Positions 7,568 to 17,429 are shown, counted from the stretch's first letter. The stretch: 64,000 nucleotides of DNA from Actinomycetota bacterium (GCA_014238065.1 JABABU010000037.1:1-64000), one strand, 5' to 3'. Program-made: numbers and translations. The notes: a model not told the origin generated them from the letters alone.

Positions 7568-10018
7568 TCAGAGAACGTCCAACATTCGCCGAGCGAGACG
7601 GTCGCCGATGGCGGACCAGTCGTACTCGGCCTCGACGACGGAACGGGCGCGTTCGGCCGCGGCGATCGCGTCGAGCGACGAACCATCGACGTCGAGTGCT
7701 TCAGCCACGGCTGATCGGAACTGGTCGAGTTCTGCGATGACGCACAAGGCCGGATCGAGTTCCGGAAGGCCGCGGGCGCCGATCGGCGTCGAGACCGTAG
7801 GCAAACCGGCGCCGAGATACTCGACCAGCTTGAGATTCGTTCCAGATCCTGCCGACATCGGGTTCAGTCCGACGTTGGCTGCTGCGAGCAGGACACGTTT
7901 TGTCGCGTCGCTGACGACGCCGAGCTGAAGAACGTTCGGAGGAACGACTTCACCGACGATGGCATCGCAATGCGAGCCGACCATCAAGAACAGTGTTTCT
8001 GGCATCTCCGCTGCGATTGTGTGGATGTCTCTGGCCGCGTCGAGGTTCGGTTGGTGCCAACTTCCAAGAAAGATGGCGAGCCGCGTCTCCACGTCAGCAC
8101 CCATGGAGTGCAGCCATCGGTGCCGTCTGTCGACTCGAGTTGAGCCGATCGATCGGACGAGGCTGGACAGGTCTGCACCGTTCGGTGCTAGGTGGGCCGG
8201 TGGAACCACGCCGTAGTCCGACACGAAGCGCTCGGCATCTTCCTGCGAGCACACCGCCACGAGTTGGCTGAGCTGCAACGTCTTCGCTTCGACGTCGCGA
8301 ACAAGCTTGCGTATTTCATCACCTGCCGGAGTGTCAGCGATCATCGAGTCCTTCAGCACCGATTCGACGTTGTAGGCGTCATAGATGACCGGAATCGACG
8401 GCGTAACGATCTCGAGCGCCGGCTGCATGTACGGGTGCGCCAACATGAGCAGATCGGCACCGTCGAGCCGTCGACGCAGCTCGACCAGGTAGGACGGAGT
8501 GAGGTCGATGCCAAGCCCCCCATAGAGGTCAGAAACGGGAATACCAGCCGCAGGCGCAGCTCGCCATTCGAAGTCTTGGTGAGCCACCGAGCGTGGGACG
8601 GCGATCTCGGTGAACCCATCGCTGCTCGTCCGCTCCCAGTGGCCTCGATCGGGTTGCTCCAGCGACAGCAGCTCGACGTCGAAGTGACTGGTGAGGCCGC
8701 GATAGAGGTTGAGGGCTCTGAGTTGGCCTCCTCCCTTGGGATCGTGAGCGCTGAATGTGTTGAGGATCAGGACCCGGGGAAGACTCCTGCGAGCGACTGG
8801 CTGATTTCGCGGCTCGAGAAGGGGAGCGTGGCGAAGCAGCGATCGCACCAGATCGGGCCAGTTGATGTGGGAGACGTCGGCTGTCGCTGCTGCGCCGAGG
8901 TCATCCGCGAGGGCTGGTGCAACGGCGAGGTGGTTGATCGCAGTCCCGATTGCCTGCGCGGTCGCTTCGACGACGAACCCGTTGGCGCCGTCGTGGACAA
9001 GTTCTCGGGGACCGCCACTGTCGATGCATGTGATGACCGGTGCACCGCTGGCCATGGCTTCGAGTGCGATCAATCCGTAATCTTCGTCCTGGGGGATGAA
9101 CGGCACGGCGATCGCTTCCGAGTACAGCCTCGAAAGTTCCTCGTCACTCACGCGTCCGAGCAACTCGATCCGGTCATCGTTGCTCGCCAAGGTCTCCAGT
9201 CGAGTGCGCTCCGGGCCATCACCTGCGATGAGAAGACGAGTGTCGGCTTGGACGTGTGACATTGCTTCGATGAGCAGGTGAAGACGTTTCGGCTTGTCCA
9301 GTCTGCTCGCGGTGAAGAAGAAGTCAGATCTCGCTCTCCGGCCGGGGCTTACGGTCGTCGGCGGGAGCATGACTTCCACCTGGGCACTATGAGGGAAGTA
9401 GTTTTCTCTTCCGGCCACCGTCGCCGAGATGGCTGCGTAGCGTCGGATGGCACGAGGGGCCATCCCGATGCGGTCAAGGGTGTGAATCAGTGTGCGGCCA
9501 AGGGGAGAAGGGTGGGTCAGAGCCGGATGATCCACACCGAGCTCAGATACAAGAGCGTCGAATCCATCGAAGATGTCGGGCAACGCGGCGCGGTCGTTTC
9601 GTTGTTGAATACCGGCGCGGAACTTTTCAGCGAGGTCGTCTTCGCAGTGGTGCGGCCAGTCGGACGGGTAGGTGTCGTAGAGCCCCCTCAGCGGGTGAGC
9701 CATGTACACGACATGGTGAGGATGCTCGATCATCCATGCCGGGTACTTCGACGTGAAGACCATGTCGTATTGGGAGACGTCGAGCTCGGCAAAGTGCCGG
9801 TAAGAATCCATCACTTCGTGAAGGTCAGCTTCGGGAGAAGGAACCGAGACGAGCTCAGCTCGATGATCTGTCGCAGCATTGATGTGGTCGACGATGCCTT
9901 CCCACAATCGCTCGAAGCCGCCAGAGACAAACGGGACTGCCTCCGGCACGATCGCCCCGATCAACACGACATCACTCGTTCGATACCGTCGAGAAGCTGG
10001 CTCGCAGCGCGCTGCCAC
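7568..10018 (-). CDS. Tandem two-domain GT4 glycosyltransferase
   Basis: An 816-residue protein with two complete GT-B glycosyltransferase units. The first (about residues 15-395) has PFVSGGFERLWEG, FFFTASRLDKPKRLHLLIEA and the family E-x7-E motif in EDYGLIALEAMASGAPVI. The second (about 410-816) opens with PRVLILNTFSAHDPKGGGQLR's pattern of a GT-B N-terminus and has GSGTNLKLVEYLGAGLPTVS near its end. Such fusions can add two successive sugars. No membrane segment is obvious. The ATG at 10018 would overlap the upstream gene by 58 bases; a GTG at 9967 (VLIGAIVPEAVPF) gives a 7-base overlap and may be the real start. Last gene of the 13.4-7.6 kb minus-strand run. Confidence 0.88.
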   Translation of the reverse strand: MAARCEPASRRYRTSDVVLIGAIVPEAVPFVSGGFERLWEGIVDHINAATDHRAELVSVPSPEADLHEVMDSYRHFAELDVSQYDMVFTSKYPAWMIEHPHHVVYMAHPLRGLYDTYPSDWPHHCEDDLAEKFRAGIQQRNDRAALPDIFDGFDALVSELGVDHPALTHPSPLGRTLIHTLDRIGMAPRAIRRYAAISATVAGRENYFPHSAQVEVMLPPTTVSPGRRARSDFFFTASRLDKPKRLHLLIEAMSHVQADTRLLIAGDGPERTRLETLASNDDRIELLGRVSDEELSRLYSEAIAVPFIPQDEDYGLIALEAMASGAPVITCIDSGGPRELVHDGANGFVVEATAQAIGTAINHLAVAPALADDLGAAATADVSHINWPDLVRSLLRHAPLLEPRNQPVARRSLPRVLILNTFSAHDPKGGGQLRALNLYRGLTSHFDVELLSLEQPDRGHWERTSSDGFTEIAVPRSVAHQDFEWRAAPAAGIPVSDLYGGLGIDLTPSYLVELRRRLDGADLLMLAHPYMQPALEIVTPSIPVIYDAYNVESVLKDSMIADTPAGDEIRKLVRDVEAKTLQLSQLVAVCSQEDAERFVSDYGVVPPAHLAPNGADLSSLVRSIGSTRVDRRHRWLHSMGADVETRLAIFLGSWHQPNLDAARDIHTIAAEMPETLFLMVGSHCDAIVGEVVPPNVLQLGVVSDATKRVLLAAANVGLNPMSAGSGTNLKLVEYLGAGLPTVSTPIGARGLPELDPALCVIAELDQFRSAVAEALDVDGSSLDAIAAAERARSVVEAEYDWSAIGDRLARRMLDVL

Positions 10019-11127
10019 GTGTAGCGCTCAGCTGAACGCAGCGCAGCTGAGCCCATTTCTCGCGTGGCAGGAAGATCAGACATCAGTTGTCGAACAGCCT
10101 CTGCGATTGCCGCCGGATTGGGCTCGGTGACGACACCTGTGGTGCCGTCGTCGATCATCTCGACGAGTCCTCCTCCGTCGCTGCAGACGACGACGGGCTT
10201 GCCATACGACATGCCCTCGAGCAAGGTCAGTCCGTAGTCCTCGTTGTGGGCCGGAGCCACGATGACCGCCGCTGACCGGTATGCATCAGCCACCTGGGCG
10301 TCATCGAGCCATCCGCTGATGCAGACAGGGCCGTCGGCTACCTGGCGTGATTCCTGGCTCGTACCGGCAGGTGCGTTCCAAGGTTCGGGTTCGCGAGGAA
10401 CGTCGGCCATGAGATCGGCCACATAGCGCCTCACGAACGGAAGTCTCCCTCCGGTTCCCACCAGGCGAGCTGAGGCGCCGAAACCCTCGAATGCGGCGGC
10501 AGCAAAAAGCTCAGTTCGCTTGGTGAACTCGCTTCGGCTGACACACAGCACGTCGGAGAACACGTTGCTTGGGCCCGCCGCAGCGTGGTGTGGACCTGCG
10601 AGGAACTTCGACATTCGCGATCGATCAACATTGTTGAATGTTTCGAGTCGCCCGGCGACTGTCTCGGACGGCACGAGAAAGTGGCTGATGGTTCCCAGAT
10701 GTGGTGTGTCGAGTTGGCGGATGAGTTCACTCGCCGAGGTGTGGACCTCGGGGTCGCCGAGTCCGGCTTCGATGTATGGCCCCTCGAGATCGTACGCAAC
10801 ACGTTGGTGGTGATAGAAGACGGCGAGTTTGCGCGGATGATCGACAGCCCATGATCCTGGTTGTGTCGTGATCACCAGATCAGCGTCGGCGACATTGATC
10901 CTCTCGAATCGTTCGAGCAGTGATGCATAGGTGAAGAACTCACCAGCGCGAGCCCAATGTTCGTCGCTGACCGCTACTCCGCGGATCGTCCTGCCCGAAT
11001 CAACACCGGGAACAGTTGCCACGGCAACGCGGTGGCCGGCGTCCTCGAGCATTGCCACGATGCGGCCGATGACGAGTTCGAATCCCCCCTTGATGCCCCA
11101 ATCCGGCTTCGTGATGGTGATGTTCAT
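9961..11127 (-). CDS. GT4 family glycosyltransferase
   Basis: A 388-residue retaining glycosyltransferase with the GT-B fold. The N-terminus MNITITKPDWGIKGGFE has the Gly-rich acceptor-side loop, and the C-terminal donor site has the E-x7-E motif in APAHNEDYGLTLLEGMSYGKPVVV. A stretch WAVDHPRKLAVFYHHQRVAYD is typical of the mannosyl/rhamnosyl-type GT4 enzymes found in O-antigen clusters, but the sugar cannot be assigned. The start lies 13 bases after the coiled-coil methyltransferase stop and the gene overlaps the next glycosyltransferase, so all three are probably co-transcribed. Confidence 0.9.
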   Translation of the reverse strand: MNITITKPDWGIKGGFELVIGRIVAMLEDAGHRVAVATVPGVDSGRTIRGVAVSDEHWARAGEFFTYASLLERFERINVADADLVITTQPGSWAVDHPRKLAVFYHHQRVAYDLEGPYIEAGLGDPEVHTSASELIRQLDTPHLGTISHFLVPSETVAGRLETFNNVDRSRMSKFLAGPHHAAAGPSNVFSDVLCVSRSEFTKRTELFAAAAFEGFGASARLVGTGGRLPFVRRYVADLMADVPREPEPWNAPAGTSQESRQVADGPVCISGWLDDAQVADAYRSAAVIVAPAHNEDYGLTLLEGMSYGKPVVVCSDGGGLVEMIDDGTTGVVTEPNPAAIAEAVRQLMSDLPATREMGSAALRSAERYTWQRAASQLLDGIERVMSC

Positions 11128-11140
11128 GATCGAGGCGGCG

Positions 11141-12487
11141 TCACGCCCCGGAGGCGGCTGCCCCGGGCTTCGTCGCCAGTACGGCGAAGTCCCTGGGTCC
11201 GTGTAGCACCCAGTTCATCCACGCCGTCATGTCCGACGTGAGGGGCTCGTCAGATGCCGGTTGTGGCACGTCGAGCCCTGGATTCAGGAATCGGGTTTCG
11301 ACTTCACAGAAGCCCGTGTGCATCACGAGGAACCGAAGCAGGTCCGGGTGCAGGGGCCGAAGATGGGTCGGGTCGAGATAGAAGGAAGCTGCGCCGACCA
11401 TCAGATTCGTGGGATTTGGGGTCTCGAGCAGCACCATACCGCCCGGCTTGAGAGCGACGAATGCCGATTGCAGAAGGTCGAGCAGAGTATCGACGTCGAG
11501 ATGCTCGGCGACGTGGAACGCGGTAACGGCGCCGAGAGAGCCGCTGGGGATGCCCTTCATGTGTTCGACAGCATCGCCGTGCCGAATGTCGAGCCCGAGC
11601 GCTGTGCCCTGGTCGACGAACGCTTTGTTCGTGTCGACGCCATACGCGGAAATTCCATGTTCGGACAGGAGTTCGAGCCATTCGCAACGACCAGGGCCAA
11701 CGTCGACCACCGGTCCGTGCCTTCCGAGACGCTCCAAATCGACCTCGTATGTTCTGAGCGTTTCCTTGACGTTGGCCCTGCTGCCTCTGAAGTGTTCTTC
11801 GAAAATCGAGTAGAACTCAGCGGAGCGCGCCGCCGAGACTTGCTCGAGCGTTCGCGAGACTGGTTCGTCCGCCCGTTCGCGTATCGAGCGAAGGGTCAGG
11901 TCCAGGCGAGCCCGAGCCTCACTGAGATCTGTGTCGATCCTCGAAGCGTGTCTCTGGAGCGAAGCAATCGATGCGAGCGCGCCCACGACCGATTCGCCGA
12001 GCGGCCCTGACTGCTCGTCTGCGGCGATGACCTGACCGCGGATACTGGCGAGGTCGTCGATGATCGTCTGCTGCAATTGGGCCATCTCGTCGAGAATCAC
12101 CTCGTGGCCGGCGACTGTCGCTCTGATGGCGGCGTTGATCGATTCGACTCCAGCGGGGCGAGCGTGAATGGCGCCCCAGGTCTCGGTCGAGTTCGCTTCG
12201 AGAGCGTCGAGCCTCTGAGCCAAACGTTCTGCAGCCTGGTCCGAAGAGCCAAGGGCATCGATGATCTTGGCGTTGAAGTCGGCTTGTTGGAGGGTCGAGG
12301 GCCAGATCGTCTGGAAAATGATCGATTTCGCCCGTTTGAGCCGTCCGATGGGTGGCGTTTCTGCGATGTTCGCCACGAGTGAGGCCTCGTGTAGGCGTTC
12401 CCTGAATGTCTGCTGATAGCCCTTTTCCGTCGCTGTTTGTGCAGCGACAACCGCCTCCATTGTGTCGATCACGTCGTCGTCGGCCAC
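11141..12487 (-). CDS. Coiled-coil class I SAM methyltransferase, candidate glycan chain terminator
   Basis: A 448-residue protein with two parts. Residues 1-240 are hydrophilic, Ala/Glu/Gln/Arg-rich and almost free of Pro and Gly, as expected for long helices or a coiled coil. Residues of about 255-445 are a SAM methyltransferase: motif I VVDVGPGRCEWLELL, acidic motif AYGVDTNKAF, DAVEHM, FHVAEHLD and LKPGGMVLLETPNP. In E. coli, WbdD joins a methyltransferase to a coiled-coil ruler that sets O-antigen length, and the cap is read by Wzt. The same partners are here, although the domain order is reversed and no kinase domain is visible. Methyltransferase is certain; chain termination is inference. 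Confidence 0.85.
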   Translation of the reverse strand: MADDDVIDTMEAVVAAQTATEKGYQQTFRERLHEASLVANIAETPPIGRLKRAKSIIFQTIWPSTLQQADFNAKIIDALGSSDQAAERLAQRLDALEANSTETWGAIHARPAGVESINAAIRATVAGHEVILDEMAQLQQTIIDDLASIRGQVIAADEQSGPLGESVVGALASIASLQRHASRIDTDLSEARARLDLTLRSIRERADEPVSRTLEQVSAARSAEFYSIFEEHFRGSRANVKETLRTYEVDLERLGRHGPVVDVGPGRCEWLELLSEHGISAYGVDTNKAFVDQGTALGLDIRHGDAVEHMKGIPSGSLGAVTAFHVAEHLDVDTLLDLLQSAFVALKPGGMVLLETPNPTNLMVGAASFYLDPTHLRPLHPDLLRFLVMHTGFCEVETRFLNPGLDVPQPASDEPLTSDMTAWMNWVLHGPRDFAVLATKPGAAASGA

Positions 12488-12527
12488 GCCACACCTCCGG
12501 TAGGTCCGTTTGTGGAGAGTACTCGTG

Positions 12528-13367
12528 CTACGGGTCGGTGTGGTCCGCCTTCAAGGCCGCGAACGCCTCGGCTGCGGCGATCGTGAGCGGGCCAGGTGCG
12601 GACCGCAACGCGATCCCGTCCACGTGAGCGATCGCGAGCACATCGCGGGTCGTCGAGGTCACGAACGCCTCGGTTGTGTTGTGAAGTGCTGCCATCGGCA
12701 CATCGATTTCGTCGACGTCGATGACCTCGAGGAGCAACTCCCTCGTCACGCCGGCGAGACAACCGGCACTCAGTGGGGGAGTGACCAGCCGGCCCTCGAA
12801 CTCGATGAAGATGTTCGTGCCGGTGCCTTCGCAGAGATTGCCGCGGGTGTTCGGGAAAATCGCCTCGGTGGCTCCCACCGCCGAAGCGCGTCGTAAGGCA
12901 AGGACGTTCTCTGCGTAACTGGTGCTCTTGACGCCGGCTAGCGCGCCCAGGTCATTGCGAGCCCACTCGACCGTGACGATGTCGGTTGTTGCGTCCCACG
13001 TCTTGCCAGGAGCCGTCGCGATGATGACGGTCGACGCTCCTTCGTAGCGGCCGCTACCGAGCGGCCCGTCACCAGCGCTGACGGTCAGGCGGATCAGCCC
13101 ATCGGTGGGGGTCGCCCGAAGGACGTCGTCGATCGCCACACGGAGTTCGTCGTCGGTGTAGCCGGGATCGATGTGCATGGCGGCCGCTGACCGGCGCATT
13201 CGGGCCAGGTGTCTCCCCAACGCGAAGGCCTGTCCTCCGGTGGCTTCGATGGTCTCGAAGAGCCCATCGCCGACGGTAATCGCGTGGTCGAACGCGCTGA
13301 TCGTCGCGTCGCGCGCCGCTGAAACGCTGCCGTTGATCCAAACGAGTCGGTCGCTGCTGTCCTTCAT
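12528..13367 (-). CDS. Class IV aminotransferase (PabC/branched-chain aminotransferase-like)
   Basis: A 279-residue PLP-dependent fold-type IV enzyme. It shows VWINGSVSAARDATISAFDH and GDGLFETI near the start, the PLP-Lys region GVKSTSYAENVLALRRA and the cofactor-phosphate loop NTRGNLCEGTGTNIF. Family members include aminodeoxychorismate lyase, D-amino acid and branched-chain aminotransferases; PabC-like is the best guess but not provable by eye. The ATG at 13367 is chosen because an open frame continuing upstream runs antisense over the LCP gene and has no family match; an in-frame ATG at 13391 is an alternative. The stop lies 40 bases before the methyltransferase start, so it may head that operon. 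Confidence 0.85.
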   Translation of the reverse strand: MKDSSDRLVWINGSVSAARDATISAFDHAITVGDGLFETIEATGGQAFALGRHLARMRRSAAAMHIDPGYTDDELRVAIDDVLRATPTDGLIRLTVSAGDGPLGSGRYEGASTVIIATAPGKTWDATTDIVTVEWARNDLGALAGVKSTSYAENVLALRRASAVGATEAIFPNTRGNLCEGTGTNIFIEFEGRLVTPPLSAGCLAGVTRELLLEVIDVDEIDVPMAALHNTTEAFVTSTTRDVLAIAHVDGIALRSAPGPLTIAAAEAFAALKADHTDP

Positions 13368-13427
13368 GAACCAGCATCCTGCCACCATCGACGCCCCGGA
13401 GGTCGTCTCTGTTCGCTGTCTCGTCAC

Positions 13428-15032
13428 ATGGCTGAGGTCGCATCGGTTGACGTCGCTGGTACCTTCGCCCCAGTGGCCAGGCAGCGGTTGAGATGGACGA
13501 GGACGACCGGTCAGCGCGTGATCCTCGGTGTCAACATCCTCCTCGTCGTCGCCCTCGGTGCCGGCGCACTCGCTGTTGGCTACTTGACGCAGAAGCTCGC
13601 AGATGTCGAGGTTCTCGCGGTGGCGGACGATCTCACGGCCGCCCCGACTGAGCGGGTCGTTTCCGCTGCTGCTCTCGAGGTCGTCGAAGACACAGAGCCA
13701 GTCGTCACAGTCCCTGGCCAATCGACGACGACAACCGAGTTCGTGTTGCCGGCACCGGAGATCGAGGAGAATTACCTCGTCGTCGGATCCGACAACGCCG
13801 AACGTGTAGCCGACGACAACGCGATCCTCTCCGGTCGAGAGGAGGAGAGGGCCAACCATCTCGCCGACACCATCATGGTCCTGCGTCTCCGACCTGCAGA
13901 GGGCACAGCGTCGCTGCTGTCTGTGCCGCGCGACCTCGAAGTTCGCATCGCGGGCACGAACCGTATACGCAAGATCAATACGGCCTTCAACCTCCCAGAC
14001 CGCGAGGCGAGAGTTTCTCGCCTGATCAACACGATCGAAGAGAACCTCGACATCACCCTCCAGCACTACGTCGAAGTCGACCTCGAGGGTTTCCGAAGGG
14101 TCATCGATGCACTGGGTGGGGTTGCGGTGTGTTTCGACGGACCGAGTCAGGACAGCGGTTCGGGGCTCGTCGTGAATCAGGGAGGGTGGTCAGAGCTCGA
14201 CGGAGACCAAGCGCTGGCGTACGTGAGAAGTCGAAAGCTCAAGGTCCAGAACCTGTCAGGTCGCTGGGAGAACGTATCGCTCAGGGCCGATCTCGATCGC
14301 ATCGAACGCCAACAAGACTTCGTGAGGGCCACGGTCTCCCAGACCTTTGCCGACGTCGTGTCGGACCCTCGTCTCTTGGTGTCGATCCTGAACATCGCGT
14401 CGGAGGAACTGTCGGTGAGCAATACGTTCACCGTCGTGGGCGATGGCTCGGACCTCGCCTCGTGGTTCCGCGGGTTCGGCGAAGAGAATCTCGAAACGAT
14501 GTCGCTCGATGTGTACGACCTGCCGGTGACGGAGGCGAGAAACAATGAGTTCCGTCTCGGCATGACGTCACGCGCCGAACCGCAACTCGACATCTTCAGA
14601 GGGATAGAGCTCGACGACGTCGTTCCGAAGAGGGTTGAAGTGTTGCTTCGTGGGCCATCAGCTGTGAGGGGGCCGGTTCGGGACGGTCTTGTTGGCATCG
14701 GTTTCAAGATCGGTCGGCAGGACTCGAAGTCGGATGCCACCGACGCCACGGTCATCGCCTATGGGGTCGGTGGTCACGAGGCCGCGACGCTTGTGGCGGC
14801 CTTCCTCGACGGCGGTGTCGAGTTCTCGAGGGTCGAGGACGTCGAAGGAAACGAAGTCGTTGTCGACCTCGGACCTGACGCCATTGTCCGAGAAACACCG
14901 AGAGTGCTCGAAACACGCGCTCCTCCGGTGGAGGTTCCGCCGACGTCAGCGCCGACCACGGTCCCTGCTGACAGCACGACGACGGCACCGCATCGGTTCG
15001 AATTCGACTGCTCGCTGTCGACTGGGGGGTGA
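13428..15032 (+). CDS. LytR-CpsA-Psr (LCP) family glycopolymer ligase
   Basis: A 534-residue membrane-anchored protein. After about 30 cytoplasmic residues there is one transmembrane helix (VILGVNILLVVALGAGALAVG), so the catalytic part is outside. The LCP domain shows NYLVVGSDN, the Arg/Asp-rich DTIMVLRLRP, LLSVPRDLEVRI, RKINTAFN and ALAYVRSRK, which hold the polyprenyl-phosphate substrate. A C-terminal LytR_C-like domain (VEVLLRGPSAVRGPVRDGL) and a Thr/Pro-rich tail follow. LCP enzymes move a glycan from its lipid carrier to peptidoglycan. Between the exporter genes and the sugar-nucleotide genes, it is the expected last step for the polymer made here. It starts 60 bases from the divergent aminotransferase. 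Confidence 0.94.
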   Translation: MAEVASVDVAGTFAPVARQRLRWTRTTGQRVILGVNILLVVALGAGALAVGYLTQKLADVEVLAVADDLTAAPTERVVSAAALEVVEDTEPVVTVPGQSTTTTEFVLPAPEIEENYLVVGSDNAERVADDNAILSGREEERANHLADTIMVLRLRPAEGTASLLSVPRDLEVRIAGTNRIRKINTAFNLPDREARVSRLINTIEENLDITLQHYVEVDLEGFRRVIDALGGVAVCFDGPSQDSGSGLVVNQGGWSELDGDQALAYVRSRKLKVQNLSGRWENVSLRADLDRIERQQDFVRATVSQTFADVVSDPRLLVSILNIASEELSVSNTFTVVGDGSDLASWFRGFGEENLETMSLDVYDLPVTEARNNEFRLGMTSRAEPQLDIFRGIELDDVVPKRVEVLLRGPSAVRGPVRDGLVGIGFKIGRQDSKSDATDATVIAYGVGGHEAATLVAAFLDGGVEFSRVEDVEGNEVVVDLGPDAIVRETPRVLETRAPPVEVPPTSAPTTVPADSTTTAPHRFEFDCSLSTGG

Positions 15033-15163
15033 CGGCACCGTTCTGAGCCTTTGCGATGGTTCTTGTCGTAGCTGATGACGTACGTTTGGCCTGTCTGTGA
15101 GGCTTGACACGAGCGTCGACCAGTCGACAAGCAATGAGAAACTTGTCCTCCAAGGAGTGCATC

Positions 15164-16435
15164 ATGAGCAAGATCGCCGTGATCGGCACCGGATACGTCG
15201 GTCTGACGACGGGTGCGTGTTTTGCGCACATCGGCCACGACGTGGTCTGTGCCGACATCGACGAGACCAAGATCGAGCGACTCAATGCCGGTGAGATCCC
15301 GATTCTCGAACCCGGTCTCGACGATCTGGTCAGAGATGGTGTCGCCGAGGGTCGCCTGACGTTTGTAGTCGGAGCGGCTGTCGCTGCTGCCGATTGTGAG
15401 TTTGCCTACCTCTGCGTGCCGACGCCGCAGGGTGATGACGGTGCAGCTGACCTGTCCTACATCGAGGCTGCCGCCTCGGAGATTGCAGCGGTACTTCCGG
15501 CTGATGCGATCGTCGTGAACAAGTCGACGGTCCCTGTGGGCAGCACACATGTCGTCGAGCGTGCTCTCCAGCGCCCGGATGTGAAGGTGGTGTCGAATCC
15601 CGAGTTCCTTCGCGAGGGTTCGGCGGTTCACGATTTCCTGAACCCCGATCGTGTCGTCATCGGCACCGAAGACCGGAGCACAGCGGCCAGTGTTGCTTCG
15701 TTGTTCCTCGGTCTGACGGCACCGGTCATCGTCACCGATCCTGCGTCGGCCGAGACCATCAAGTACGCCGCGAACTCGTTCCTCGCCACGAAGTTGTCGT
15801 TCGTCAACGCGATGGCTGCAGTCTGTGAGGCCGTTGGTGCAGACATCAACGACGTCGTGCTCGGCATCGGAACCGACCCGCGCATCGGCGACCAGTTCCT
15901 GAAGCCGGGACCGGGGTGGGGTGGCTCATGTTTCCCCAAGGACACCCAGGCCTTGGTTCATATCGCCGAGTCGGCCGGTTACGACTTCGGGTTGCTCAAG
16001 GGTGTGATCACGGCCAACGTCGAGCAGTTCGAGTTGGTGGTCGACAAAGTCGAGGCCATGGTCGGAGGCTCGCTCGAGGGGGTTCGCGTGGCGGCATGGG
16101 GGCTCACCTTCAAAGCGAACACCGATGATCTTCGTGAGTCACCTGCGCTTGCCGTGATCGCGCGTCTCGCCGGTCGAGGGGCCAAGGTCGCTGCTTTCGA
16201 TCCCGCGATCCACAAGTCGGTGAACGGCATCAGAGTCGTCGACAGCGCCTACACAGCAGCTGAGGATGCTGACGTGGTGGTGGTCCTCACCGAGTGGGAC
16301 GAGTTCAAGTGGCTCGACTTCCAGAAGATCGCGGACCTCATGGCCAGTCCCCGTGTGTACGACACCAGAAACATCATCGACACGGCGGCCGTTGGGAAGC
16401 TCGGATTCGACATCAAGACACTGGGCCGAGCATGA
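15164..16435 (+). CDS. ugd: UDP-glucose 6-dehydrogenase
   Basis: A 423-residue cytosolic enzyme that oxidises UDP-glucose twice to UDP-glucuronate with NAD. It starts with the NAD motif [19 protein letters not shown], has STVPVGST and [11 protein letters not shown], and the catalytic Cys in [12 protein letters not shown]. The C-terminal UDP-binding domain begins near residue 300 ([19 protein letters not shown]). An AAGGAG ribosome site lies 7 bases before the ATG at 15164, which settles the start. The next gene uses its product, and the two are separated by only 10 bases. Confidence 0.97.
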   Translation: MSKIAVIGTGYVGLTTGACFAHIGHDVVCADIDETKIERLNAGEIPILEPGLDDLVRDGVAEGRLTFVVGAAVAAADCEFAYLCVPTPQGDDGAADLSYIEAAASEIAAVLPADAIVVNKSTVPVGSTHVVERALQRPDVKVVSNPEFLREGSAVHDFLNPDRVVIGTEDRSTAASVASLFLGLTAPVIVTDPASAETIKYAANSFLATKLSFVNAMAAVCEAVGADINDVVLGIGTDPRIGDQFLKPGPGWGGSCFPKDTQALVHIAESAGYDFGLLKGVITANVEQFELVVDKVEAMVGGSLEGVRVAAWGLTFKANTDDLRESPALAVIARLAGRGAKVAAFDPAIHKSVNGIRVVDSAYTAAEDADVVVVLTEWDEFKWLDFQKIADLMASPRVYDTRNIIDTAAVGKLGFDIKTLGRA

Positions 16436-16445
16436 AGTGTCGAGC

Positions 16446-17390
16446 ATGAGTCGCGTCGTCGTCACCGGAGGCGCCGGATTCCTCGGCTCGCATCTGTGCG
16501 ATGCGCTCGTCGCCGACGGTCATGAAGTCATCGCCATCGACAACCTGTCGACCGGCCAGGTCCGCAACATCGAGCACCTGTTCGGACATGACAGGTTCAA
16601 GTTCGATCGGCACGACGTCACGAACTTCATCTGGGTTCCCGGCCAGGTCGACATCGTGCTGCACTTTGCGTCACCGGCCTCCCCGATCGACTATCTCGAG
16701 CTTCCGATCCAGACACTCAAGGTCGGGAGCCTCGGCACTCACAACGTTCTCGGACTTGCGAAGAACAAGGGTGCGAAGGTGCTCGTCGCGAGTAGCAGCG
16801 AGGTCTATGGCGACCCGGAGACCCATCCGCAGGTCGAGGAGTACTGGGGCCACGTGAACCCCGTCGGTCCTCGCGGCGTCTACGACGAGGCCAAACGATT
16901 CGCGGAGGCGATGACGATGGCCTATCACCGCTCGCACGGTCTCGACGTGCGCGTCGTGAGGATCTTCAATACTTACGGTCCCAGGATGCGACCCTCCGAC
17001 GGGCGGGTGGTCTCGACGTTCCTCACCCAGGCGCTCCGCAGTGAACCCCTCACCGTTTTCGGAAACGGTGAACAGACTCGCTCGTTCTGCTACGTCGACG
17101 ACCTGATTCGCGGCGTCCTCGGCGTGCTCTGGAGCGATCACGTCGGGCCGGTGAACGTGGGGAATCCTGGCGAGTTCACGATGATCGAGCTTGCCGAAAT
17201 GGTTCGTGAGATCACCGGTAACAATGTTCCGATCGTGTTCGACGACTTGCCGGCTGACGACCCGAGTCGACGCCAGCCCGACATTTCACTGTTGAGCGAG
17301 ATCACCGGTGGGTTCGAGCCCCGGGTCGACCTGAGAGTCGGGCTCACCAGAACCGCAGAGTGGCTCGCGGGAGAGCTCGAACAGGTCTGA
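16446..17390 (+). CDS. uxs: UDP-glucuronate decarboxylase (UDP-xylose synthase)
   Basis: A 314-residue extended SDR enzyme converting UDP-glucuronate to UDP-xylose. Motifs are [18 protein letters not shown] (NAD), [25 protein letters not shown], the catalytic YxxxK in [11 protein letters not shown], and the sugar-nucleotide stretch [19 protein letters not shown], all closely matching UXS enzymes. The ATG at 16446 directly precedes the NAD motif; an open frame further upstream lies inside ugd and is ignored. Ugd-Uxs pairing makes the assignment strong and shows that xylose, or a sugar derived from it, probably enters the glycan. Confidence 0.95.
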   Translation: MSRVVVTGGAGFLGSHLCDALVADGHEVIAIDNLSTGQVRNIEHLFGHDRFKFDRHDVTNFIWVPGQVDIVLHFASPASPIDYLELPIQTLKVGSLGTHNVLGLAKNKGAKVLVASSSEVYGDPETHPQVEEYWGHVNPVGPRGVYDEAKRFAEAMTMAYHRSHGLDVRVVRIFNTYGPRMRPSDGRVVSTFLTQALRSEPLTVFGNGEQTRSFCYVDDLIRGVLGVLWSDHVGPVNVGNPGEFTMIELAEMVREITGNNVPIVFDDLPADDPSRRQPDISLLSEITGGFEPRVDLRVGLTRTAEWLAGELEQV

Positions 17391-17429
17391 TCGATCACTC
17401 GGTGGTCGCCAACGTGAGATCATCGACCG

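Noticed and set aside
8192-9259. A 355-codon plus-strand open frame opposite the tandem glycosyltransferase
   Set aside because: Antisense shadow; the minus-strand product is a clear enzyme.
13368-14066. Long N-terminal extension of the aminotransferase on the minus strand
   Set aside because: It runs antisense over the well-supported LCP gene and has no resemblance to the family.
15114-15131. Repeated GTCGAC palindromes upstream of ugd
   Set aside because: Six-base palindromes are common at this base composition; no larger symmetry linked to a promoter.
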